This document shows, in pieces, positions 1 through 5,417 of a DNA stretch of 5,417 nucleotides. Positions within the stretch are counted from its first letter, which is position 1, and every line of letters starts with the position of its first letter. Below the pieces are notes generated by a model. That model searched no databases and was not told the DNA's origin. It was given only the letters and a program-made list of their open reading frames with translations. The position numbers and the translations under genes were made by a program. The DNA comes from Candidatus Kerfeldbacteria bacterium. GTDB lineage: Bacteria > Patescibacteriota > Patescibacteriia > UBA9570. The DNA lies in NCBI GenBank assembly GCA_003512175.1, contig DOSP01000015.1:9977-15393 (forward strand). Direction: 5' to 3'.

Positions 1-2454
1 GCCACCGATGAAGAGGGGTACAAAGCCGAGTGGTCCAACTGGGGTAAGGTGGATGTGATGGCACCGGGAGTAGATATAGTGTCCAGTATTCCAGGTAATC
101 TCTATGATTCAATGTCTGGTACGTCGATGGCTTCACCGCATGTGGCAGGCGTAGCCGCGTTAATCATGCAGAAATTTTCTACCACCGATGCTCGCACGGT
201 ACGTCATATTTTACAGGCCACGGCTGATGATTTTGGTTTGTTATCTGGGCGAGATTATGTCTCTGGCTCCGGTATGGTGAACACCTTAGATGCCACCAGT
301 ACCCAAACGGCCGGATCGTATACATTTGCTGACTCCGGATTTGTGATTACTGATGCTTCATCCGATGCCGTAGTGACGGTATCTGTGCGCAATGCCAGTA
401 ATGCTGCGGTGGCCGGTGAAACAGTGGCCTGGTCCACTACCCAAGGTACACTGTCGGCGACTTCTGCTACCACTGATGCTAACGGTGAAGCCACGGTGAC
501 GTTTACAGCCGATGACATATCCGGTGTGGCCACCATTACCGCAACACCCACCAACTACACCGCTAGTTCTATTCAACTGGCCTTATTAAGTGATGTGGTG
601 TATCCCGAAAGTATTGGTGTGAGTGCGTATACCGAGGGTGAAGAAACCACGACCGGTGATGATACAGAAATTTTTGCTGTCAGTGATCTATCAACCAACT
701 TATTTGCCGCAGGCGATAAATTAACCATCTGGGCACATCCCACCGCGTTTGATCGGGAAACCCATGATATTGCGGTCAGTTATGCGGTGACTGATCCAGA
801 TGGAGAGACGGTGGATAGTATGACCGGTACTATGCCCACTACCGAAGCCGGAATGCCGATTTGGATTTGGTATTTACCCCAAATCACTGTTGAATCAAAT
901 CCATTAAAGATTCCCAAAACTGCGGCCGATGGGGAATATACCTTGACGGTTACCGTCACGGATACCGATACCAGTGAATCGTCCAGTTCCACCACTAATT
1001 TCTGGGTAGGGGAATTACCGGACGTGTTGATTCTTGATGACGATGGCTATTGTTACGATACGCCAATCGAAGGGTTAGACTTTGGCTATGTGGCGTATTG
1101 TGCCAGCGCTGGCCAAACTGTGGCCGATGCCCTTAGTGATGGTGGGCGCGACAGTCTGCTGTGGAATATCACCAATCATGGGTACCCATCTTCAGCCGAT
1201 TTAGCCCTATTTCCATTGGTGATCGTGGTTGATTCCACTTTTAGTTACACAGATACGTTTACGTTGACGGAGTATCTGGATGCCGGTGGCAATTTGTTGA
1301 TTACCTCAGAACAGCTCGCCTATAACTCTACCTACGGTGCGGCACCAACCGATTTCTTGTGGAACTACCTGCATGTCAATTACGCTTCGTCTGTCAGCCA
1401 GCCAGGTGTAGTGACTGGTTTTGCAGGGTCTGATTTTGCAGGTGACAGCTATAACATTGATACCTACAATATCGCCGGCGATGGTGTGCAAACCATGTAC
1501 ATTGGTGATGAACTGCAACTCGATAGCACCAATGATGATGTGGAAGCCCTGTTTAGTTACAGCCGTGGTGAAACTGATGATAAGGTAGCTGGCGTGCGGG
1601 TTGGCAACAGCGACTATCGTGCCGTTTATCTAACCTTCGGGTTGGAATCGGTTAACGATGACGGTACGGCTACCAAGGCAACACTGATTGATGAATTAGC
1701 CGATTGGTTATTAGGCGATGCCCCAACCATTTCGAAGGTGTCAGATAAACGGTTCAATAATAATCGGGCGCGCACCATTATCATTCGTGGAACCAATTTC
1801 CAAATGACGGGCGAAACCGTAGTGAAATTTCGCAAACTGGAGTTAAGCGATGTGGTGGTGCAGAGTCGTAAAAAGATTACAGCCACCGTACCAGCTGGCT
1901 TAACGCCCCGCAGTTACAGTGTGAAAGTAGTGCGTCCGGATGGTCGAAAAGTGACCAAGAACAAGGCGGTGACCATTACGAATGGCGACATCTTCATTGA
2001 TTCACTGTCGGCCAGCTTTGCCTCTAATAATTCTGAGCGTGAATTGACGATCACCGGCGGTGATTTCAACAAATCAGCCAAAGTCTGGTTTGGCAATAAC
2101 CGCATGTCAGATGTAACTTGGAATGGACCAACTTCATTGCTCGTCAAAATTCCAGCTGGTTTTGATCCTGGTAACTATACCATCAAGGTGAAGAATCCAA
2201 ATGGTAGTCGTGCTACCCGGGCTGGCATTATTGTGCGGGTTGGTTTTACAGAAACATTGGCGGTAGGGGATACGCACGCCCAAGTTGAAGCTCTCGAGAA
2301 GCGCTTATCAAATTACGGCTATTTTACGGCTGAACCGGACACCAGCTTTGATTCCGATACCGAAGAAGCTTTAGTGCTCTATCAAACAGATAACTTCTTG
2401 CAAGTGACGGGTAAAGTTGACGCCAACACGCGTTATTACCTCAACAACAACTAG
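1..2454 (+). CDS. Subtilisin-like serine protease (S8), multidomain, cell-surface; 5' partial
   Basis: The frame is open from base 1, so the N-terminus, including the catalytic Asp and His and any signal peptide, lies outside; 817 codons are visible. Visible residues 1-95 are the end of a peptidase S8 domain: SNWG, then VDVMAPGVDI, then the nucleophile motif GTSMASPHVAG with Ser42 catalytic. After it come, in order, a bacterial Ig-like domain resembling Big_1/invasin (about 116-190, with the typical TTDANGEATVTFTA strand), a second Ig-like beta domain (about 206-338), a Rossmann-like domain resembling class I glutamine amidotransferase/DJ-1 folds (about 340-572, from DVLILDDDG to YLDAGGNLLITSEQ and VYLTFGLESV), two IPT/TIG domains (about 573-661 and 664-747), and a C-terminal PG_binding_1 domain (about 752-815). 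The protein should be exported and held at the cell wall, degrading external proteins. Targets are unknown. S8 assignment is very secure; the middle domains are by pattern and less so. It ends 2 bp before the NUDIX gene. Confidence 0.95.
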   Translation, partial: ATDEEGYKAEWSNWGKVDVMAPGVDIVSSIPGNLYDSMSGTSMASPHVAGVAALIMQKFSTTDARTVRHILQATADDFGLLSGRDYVSGSGMVNTLDATSTQTAGSYTFADSGFVITDASSDAVVTVSVRNASNAAVAGETVAWSTTQGTLSATSATTDANGEATVTFTADDISGVATITATPTNYTASSIQLALLSDVVYPESIGVSAYTEGEETTTGDDTEIFAVSDLSTNLFAAGDKLTIWAHPTAFDRETHDIAVSYAVTDPDGETVDSMTGTMPTTEAGMPIWIWYLPQITVESNPLKIPKTAADGEYTLTVTVTDTDTSESSSSTTNFWVGELPDVLILDDDGYCYDTPIEGLDFGYVAYCASAGQTVADALSDGGRDSLLWNITNHGYPSSADLALFPLVIVVDSTFSYTDTFTLTEYLDAGGNLLITSEQLAYNSTYGAAPTDFLWNYLHVNYASSVSQPGVVTGFAGSDFAGDSYNIDTYNIAGDGVQTMYIGDELQLDSTNDDVEALFSYSRGETDDKVAGVRVGNSDYRAVYLTFGLESVNDDGTATKATLIDELADWLLGDAPTISKVSDKRFNNNRARTIIIRGTNFQMTGETVVKFRKLELSDVVVQSRKKITATVPAGLTPRSYSVKVVRPDGRKVTKNKAVTITNGDIFIDSLSASFASNNSERELTITGGDFNKSAKVWFGNNRMSDVTWNGPTSLLVKIPAGFDPGNYTIKVKNPNGSRATRAGIIVRVGFTETLAVGDTHAQVEALEKRLSNYGYFTAEPDTSFDSDTEEALVLYQTDNFLQVTGKVDANTRYYLNNN
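346..570 (+). other. Big_1 (invasin/intimin-type) Ig-like domain within the protease
   Basis: Visible protease residues about 116-190. The pattern is that of a bacterial Ig-like domain 1: strand VVTVSVRNASNAAVAGETV, then WSTTQGTLS, then the hallmark turn TTDANGEATVTFTA followed by GVATITAT. Such domains act as rigid spacers in surface proteins. Here it would push the catalytic domain away from the wall anchor. The assignment is from motif recognition only. Confidence 0.75.
1018..1716 (+). other. Rossmann-like GATase1/DJ-1-type domain inside the protease, probably non-catalytic
   Basis: Visible protease residues about 340-572. It opens with a hydrophobic strand and acidic turn (DVLILDDDG), continues with LALFPLVIVVDST and LTEYLDAGGNLLITSEQ, and closes with YRAVYLTFGLESV plus an amphipathic helix ending in WLLG. 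This order of strands is what one sees in amidotransferase-like domains attached to secreted bacterial and archaeal proteases. There is no Cys at the place of the usual nucleophile elbow, so a structural or ligand-binding role is more likely than hydrolysis. The only two cysteines of the visible protein, residues 351 and 367, are both in this domain. Confidence 0.6.
1717..2241 (+). other. Two tandem IPT/TIG domains in the protease
   Basis: Visible residues about 573-661 and 664-747. Each starts with a short Ile/Ser strand (PTISKVSD; IFIDSLSA), has the I.I.G..F signature (IIIRGTNF; LTITGGDF), a central strand with a Val/Trp-Phe core (VVKFRK; KVWFGN), and ends with a VPAG/IPAG turn followed by YSVKVVRPDG or YTIKVKNPNG. 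The two copies are diverged at both DNA and protein level, so this is an old duplication. Both are rich in Lys/Arg. They would sit between the amidotransferase-like domain and the wall anchor. Confidence 0.85.
2254..2445 (+). other. C-terminal peptidoglycan-binding domain (PG_binding_1) of the protease
   Basis: Visible residues about 752-815 match the three-helix PG_binding_1 pattern: LAVGDTHAQVEALEKRLSNY, then GYFTAEPDTSFDSDTEEAL, then YQTDNFLQVTGKVDANTRYYL. The usual conserved positions (V..LE..L...GY, FD..T..AL..YQ, ..G.VD..T...L) are all present. It most likely anchors the protease non-covalently to the cell wall, in place of a sortase motif or C-terminal membrane helix, neither of which is visible. 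Confidence 0.85.
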
Positions 2455-2456
2455 GC

Positions 2457-2903
2457 ATGATCAGGTGTACGTTTGAAGGCGGCAATGAGGCCCACTTGCG
2501 TCATGCCGTGGTTGATGCCTTGATTGTTGAAGATAAAAAAATCTTGTTGGTCAAACGGGCAGATCATCTGCACGGCGGTGGCAAATGGGCCATTCCGGGC
2601 GGATTTGTGGATCGTGATGAAACCGTGGCCGAAGCGGTGATGCGAGAAGTATTGGAAGAAACTGGTTATACCAGTGATGTCCAAGAGCTGTTTACAGTGC
2701 TCGATAAGCCAGATCGCGCCGGTGATGATCGGCAGAACATCAGCTTTGTGTTTGTCGTCAATGTGATTGATCAAGTAAAACAGACCGATGGCGAATCATC
2801 AGCGGTGCAGTGGTTCCCATTAGATGCCTTACCAGCCCCAGAAGATATGGCCTTTGATCATTTGAACATCATTTGGGATTATCTTGTCAGCCTGGACAAA
2901 TAA
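2457..2903 (+). CDS. NUDIX hydrolase
   Basis: A complete 148-residue protein, of normal length for a single-domain NUDIX enzyme, which hydrolyses a nucleoside diphosphate linked to another moiety in the cytoplasm using Mg2+ or Mn2+. The box GX5EX7REUXEEXGU is intact at residues 49-71 (GFVDRDE, then REVLEETGY), with metal-binding Glu64, Glu67 and Glu68. It is preceded by the usual KWAIPGG. A Pro (85) lies 14 residues after the box in DKPDRAGDDR, roughly where ADP-ribose pyrophosphatases carry theirs, so ADP-ribose or a similar sugar nucleotide is possible, but a dNTP clean-up role cannot be excluded. The ATG follows the protease stop by 2 bp. It is the only ATG, GTG or TTG start in this frame after an in-frame TGA at 2418. 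No Shine-Dalgarno sequence is visible before it, so translation may depend on coupling to the upstream gene. The 3' end carries the promoter of the next gene. Confidence 0.95.
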   Translation: MIRCTFEGGNEAHLRHAVVDALIVEDKKILLVKRADHLHGGGKWAIPGGFVDRDETVAEAVMREVLEETGYTSDVQELFTVLDKPDRAGDDRQNISFVFVVNVIDQVKQTDGESSAVQWFPLDALPAPEDMAFDHLNIIWDYLVSLDK

Positions 2904-2921
2904 CCAAAAATATGGTATCCT
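2893..2921 (+). promoter_or_regulatory. Sigma70-type promoter with extended -10, giving a near-leaderless transcript
   Basis: A -35 box TGGACA (2893-2898, 5 of 6 to TTGACA) is followed by a 17-bp spacer and a -10 box TATCCT (2916-2921, 4 of 6), preceded by the extended -10 dinucleotide TG at 2913-2914 (TGGTATCCT). The spacer is A-rich. Transcription would begin about 6-8 bases after the -10 box, near 2927-2930, while the ATG of the membrane-protein gene is at 2931. The message would therefore have a leader of 0-4 bases. The -35 box lies in the last codons of the NUDIX gene. Confidence 0.7.
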
Positions 2922-2930
2922 ATTGGCCGT

Positions 2931-4538
2931 ATGGCTGATGCCGCATCCTATACTATCCCACTAAGCGTTCAGCGCTTAATGAAAGCCAAGCAGCGTGAAG
3001 AGGCCGCCAAAGCTGACTTGGAACATCAACCAAAGCTGAAGATTTCCGAGGCGATCAGTCGGGTGGCTTTTATTTACGAGAAGGTCCGCAATGCGCTCGA
3101 TTATAAAGAAGAACACTTGCTGATTAAGGCGGCTATTCAGCGTATTTTGAAGCGGAAATTTGTGCCGGGGGTTGATCCGGCTTCGATTGCCCGGCCACTG
3201 GTGGTGGAGCTGATTCGGGGTGGCTACATTCGCAACAACACTCTACCAGAGAGTACCGTTGATGATGCAGCGAAAACTCTGGTCAAATATGCCCGTTTTT
3301 TGAGTAAGGCTATTCCACCGTTAGAAGGGCGCCAACGCGAAGAAACCTTCGACTGGGCCATCACCATGTTGTCCTGTGAACTCGAAGAAGTGTTATCACC
3401 CTCACCACTCAAGGCTGGAATGGTGGAGTTTGTCTATATGACTATGTTGGAGCGCATCGATATTTTGTCGAAGCGCATTACGGAAGATGAACGCAAGGTA
3501 CAAATTTATACAGCGGTTTTAAAAGCCTATTCCCAATATGATCTCGATTTGATCAGCTACAATCTCCTGAAGTATTTTTATCCGGAATGGCAAGACGGTA
3601 AAGAAGAAGCCTTGAATCGCGTTGCCCGCAATGTAGTGAATGTCCGTACGACTATTCAGAAGCAGATGAAACACCCATTGCAAGAAAAGCTGGTGCGACA
3701 AATGAAGAAGATCAATATCTTGTTCACAGTGTTGAATGACTGGCTGAAAAAGGCGGATGATCCGATGGCCACATTGCAAAGCCCCAATCAATTAATTGAA
3801 ACCATTGAAGAAACTACTAACCAGCGCTACAAGCAAGTGAAAGTGAAACTACGTCGTACCAGTTTGCGTAGTATCATTTATTTATTTATCACCAAAATGT
3901 TGCTGGCGATCATCCTAGAATTTCCGTACGATTATTTTATTCTAGGCCACCTCAACTACGTACCATTAGCCATTAATGTCGTGTTTCACCCGTTGCTGTT
4001 ATTTGTGATTGCCTTAGCTGTACACGTTCCCGCCAAAGAGAATACTCAAAAAATTATTGAAGGAATTAAAGATTTGGTCTATGGCTACGAGGGCAAAGAT
4101 GTGATCTATCGGATTCGTCCGAATATTGCCCGCGGCTGGTTTTTAAACTTCGTATTTCGGCTGCTGTATCTCGTCGCGTTCTTGGTCACCTTTGGTGGTC
4201 TCATCATCGTGCTCACTGCCTTCGGTTTCAACTGGTTAGGCGTATTGCTGTTCACGGTCTTCCTGACGCTGGTCAGTTTCTTTGGTCTGAGGGTGCGCCA
4301 ACTCGCCAAGGATTTAGTGGTGCTGGATCGGCGTGACAATTTGTTAAGCGTCACCATTGATTTTTTTGCCATTCCGATTGTTCGGGCTGGCCGGTGGTTA
4401 TCCGTCAACTTTTCCAAGATCAACGTGTTTGTGTTTGTGCTTGATGTCATTATTGAAGCACCGTTTAAACTGATCATCGACGTCTTCGAAGATTGGTTCG
4501 CTTACATGAGAGAAAAGCGTGAAGAAATTTACGATTAG
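2931..4538 (+). CDS. Uncharacterised membrane protein, helical cytoplasmic N-domain plus about four TM helices
   Basis: A complete 535-residue protein that I cannot assign to a named family; it resembles conserved hypothetical membrane proteins of Patescibacteria. There is no signal peptide. Residues 1-310 look almost wholly alpha-helical and charged, with many Leu/Ile heptad-like positions (for example 40-75, 110-130, 165-215, 250-300), and contain the only Cys (149). Hydrophobic segments follow at about 312-337, 343-365, 404-428 and 432-453. Basic stretches before TM1 (KVKLRR), between TM2 and TM3 (366-402) and after TM4 (LRVRQLAK, DRRD) fit an N-in, C-in topology by the positive-inside rule. 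The C-terminal 60 residues include an amphipathic, membrane-hugging stretch (497-519) and a charged end (MREKREEIYD). No catalytic motif, nucleotide-binding loop or metal ligand set was recognised. The start is fixed by the promoter directly upstream. The end overlaps the aminotransferase by 20 bp, suggesting one transcript. Confidence 0.9.
   Translation: MADAASYTIPLSVQRLMKAKQREEAAKADLEHQPKLKISEAISRVAFIYEKVRNALDYKEEHLLIKAAIQRILKRKFVPGVDPASIARPLVVELIRGGYIRNNTLPESTVDDAAKTLVKYARFLSKAIPPLEGRQREETFDWAITMLSCELEEVLSPSPLKAGMVEFVYMTMLERIDILSKRITEDERKVQIYTAVLKAYSQYDLDLISYNLLKYFYPEWQDGKEEALNRVARNVVNVRTTIQKQMKHPLQEKLVRQMKKINILFTVLNDWLKKADDPMATLQSPNQLIETIEETTNQRYKQVKVKLRRTSLRSIIYLFITKMLLAIILEFPYDYFILGHLNYVPLAINVVFHPLLLFVIALAVHVPAKENTQKIIEGIKDLVYGYEGKDVIYRIRPNIARGWFLNFVFRLLYLVAFLVTFGGLIIVLTAFGFNWLGVLLFTVFLTLVSFFGLRVRQLAKDLVVLDRRDNLLSVTIDFFAIPIVRAGRWLSVNFSKINVFVFVLDVIIEAPFKLIIDVFEDWFAYMREKREEIYD
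4508..4517 (+). promoter_or_regulatory. Weak purine-rich ribosome binding site for the aminotransferase
   Basis: The sequence GAGAGAAAAG lies just before the GTG at 4519, inside the end of the membrane-protein gene. GAGAG is 6 bases from the start codon and is only a partial match to the Shine-Dalgarno consensus. It supports the GTG because an in-frame TGA at 4507-4509 rules out anything further upstream. Confidence 0.3.
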
Positions 4539-5417
4539 TCAAACCATCGCTCTGGATACCCAGGCCAAAGCCCTGCAGCGCGCTGGCCATGACGTGATCA
4601 ATTTAAGTGTGGGTGAACTCGATTTTCCCGTACCACCTCCCATTCAAGAAGCCGTAGCGATAGCTGTTTCAGCACATTCCAATCGTTATTCAGCCGTAGC
4701 GGGTTTACCTGAGGCACGTCAAGCTGCCGTAGACTATGAATTCAAGCAGCATCAGGTACACTATCAGCCAGAACAAGTTTTGGTCAGTAACGGCGCTAAA
4801 CAAGCTTTAGCCACCGCCTTTCTGGCATTGCTTGAGCCAGGTGACGAGGTCCTTATCCTGCAACCGGCCTGGGTGAGCTATGTGGAGCAAATCAAATTAG
4901 CTGGAGGCGTTCCGGTCAGTGTTGAAACCACCGATCAATTTCAACCAGATGTAGCCGCTATCCAGTCTGTCATTACCAAACGAACGGTTGGCATCATTCT
5001 GAATTATCCCAACAACCCCACGGGAGCGGTGTACGGTCGAACGGTATTGCAACAGATCGCAGATTTGGCCCAGCAGCAGCACTGGTGGGTGGTGTCTGAT
5101 GAAATTTATGAACACATTATTTATGACGGTACTGAATTTTTATCCTTTGCATCGTTGTATCCCAACACCATTACGGTGAATGGGTTATCAAAAGCCAATG
5201 CTGTGACCGGCTGGCGGATCGGGTATGCGGCCGGACCCAAGGACATCATCACAGCGATGACGGCCGTGCAAAGCCATGTCACTGGCAATGTATCGAACGT
5301 GATGCAAGCCGCTCTGGTGCCCGGTCTTGCCACCGGGTTATCGGCTGAGTGGTTAGCAGAATTACAGCAGCGCCGGCAGCTGGTGGTGGATGCACTGCAC
5401 AGCCCGCCTCCAGCCGG
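4519..5417 (+). CDS. PLP-dependent aminotransferase, class I/II (aspartate aminotransferase-like); 3' partial
   Basis: Starts at GTG 4519 and runs off the window after 299 full codons, about three quarters of a typical 380-400 residue enzyme. It transfers amino groups between an amino acid and a 2-oxo acid in the cytoplasm. The fold-type I landmarks are in order: VINLSVGELDF (26-36), RYSAVAGLPEAR (56-67), SNGAKQAL (90-97) for cofactor phosphate contacts, Trp118 stacking on PLP, NYPNNPTG (162-169), SDEIY (193-197) with Asp194 for the pyridine nitrogen and Tyr197, and GLSKANAVTGWRIGY (222-236) with Schiff-base Lys225 and Arg233. This set fits the aspartate aminotransferase group Ib, but the exact substrate cannot be read from the sequence, and the C-terminal Arg that binds the alpha-carboxylate is outside. 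The usual GEPDF is GELDF here. The frame is intact. GTG is the only ATG, GTG or TTG start between the TGA at 4507 and the conserved N-terminus. The gene overlaps its neighbour by 20 bp, so translation is probably coupled. Confidence 0.95.
   Translation, partial: MKKFTISQTIALDTQAKALQRAGHDVINLSVGELDFPVPPPIQEAVAIAVSAHSNRYSAVAGLPEARQAAVDYEFKQHQVHYQPEQVLVSNGAKQALATAFLALLEPGDEVLILQPAWVSYVEQIKLAGGVPVSVETTDQFQPDVAAIQSVITKRTVGIILNYPNNPTGAVYGRTVLQQIADLAQQQHWWVVSDEIYEHIIYDGTEFLSFASLYPNTITVNGLSKANAVTGWRIGYAAGPKDIITAMTAVQSHVTGNVSNVMQAALVPGLATGLSAEWLAELQQRRQLVVDALHSPPPA

Noticed and set aside
1717..2241. TIG domains as a recent tandem DNA repeat
   Set aside because: The two copies share fold-level motifs such as VPAG/IPAG but have no long identical DNA stretches, so they are diverged domains rather than a repeat element.
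2417..2445. TTGACG as a -35 box for a separate NUDIX promoter
   Set aside because: No acceptable -10 box lies 16-18 bases downstream. The TATTAC at 2434-2439 is only 11 bases away, which is too close.
2530..2545. AAGAT / ATCTT hairpin around an A-run, a possible terminator or frameshift site
   Set aside because: The stem is only 5 A/T-rich pairs within coding sequence, with no U-tract after it. The A-run is phased as GAT AAA AAA ATC, which is not a standard -1 slippery heptamer, and the frame continues through an intact NUDIX box.
2559..2571. Perfect 13-base palindrome GCAGATCATCTGC in the NUDIX gene
   Set aside because: It lies inside codons for Arg-Ala-Asp-His-Leu-His just before the NUDIX box. 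Six-base arms with a one-base centre are expected about once by chance in a window of this size.
4106..4477. Open frame on the - strand opposite the membrane-protein gene
   Set aside because: The + strand gene is well supported by length, promoter and topology. The antisense product is low-complexity in Lys, Ser, Thr and Arg with no recognisable motif, as expected of a shadow frame. The same applies to the antisense frames at 1626-1886, 2451-2774 and 4897-5333.
4506..4508. ATG at 4506 as the aminotransferase start
   Set aside because: This ATG is in the membrane-protein frame (Met526 of MREKREEIYD) and stops at 4536-4538. The aminotransferase frame is entered only from GTG 4519.
1..5417. Recoded UGA (Gly) as in some CPR lineages
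   Set aside because: All four genes read through without in-frame TGA, Gly is supplied by GGN codons at conserved motif positions (GTSMASPH, the NUDIX box, NPTG), and the standard code gives family-typical ends.

Overview
The window holds four genes, all on the + strand and packed with almost no intergenic DNA: the 3' part of a large secreted subtilisin-like protease (1-2454, 5' end outside), a complete NUDIX hydrolase (2457-2903), a complete uncharacterised membrane protein (2931-4538), and the 5' part of a PLP-dependent aminotransferase (4519-5417, running off the end). No RNA genes, mobile elements, CRISPR arrays, long repeats or factor-independent terminators were seen. No gene-free stretch exceeds 27 bases.

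The style suggests a member of the Patescibacteria / Candidate Phyla Radiation, which is an inference at moderate confidence. The reasons are: a cell-surface subtilase ending in TIG domains and a peptidoglycan-binding domain; a NUDIX protein with an N-terminus of the type I associate with those genomes; an orphan helical/4-TM membrane protein; very tight packing; and a near-consensus promoter placed so that the message of the third gene would be almost leaderless. The standard code fits: no in-frame TGA is needed, Gly is encoded by GGN, and the three visible stops are TAG, TAA and TAG. This argues against the UGA=Gly lineages (Gracilibacteria, Absconditabacteria).

Layout: the protease and the NUDIX gene are 2 bp apart and probably share a transcript. 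A sigma70-type promoter (2893-2921) overlaps the end of the NUDIX gene and should start a new unit containing the membrane protein and the aminotransferase, whose reading frames overlap by 20 bp. No shared pathway is evident. The protease acts outside the cell, the NUDIX enzyme and aminotransferase are cytoplasmic small-molecule enzymes, and the membrane protein has no known function. Most points of interest are in the protease's modular architecture, the leaderless-type promoter and the unknown membrane protein. I see no clear sign of a defence system or other new multi-gene system.
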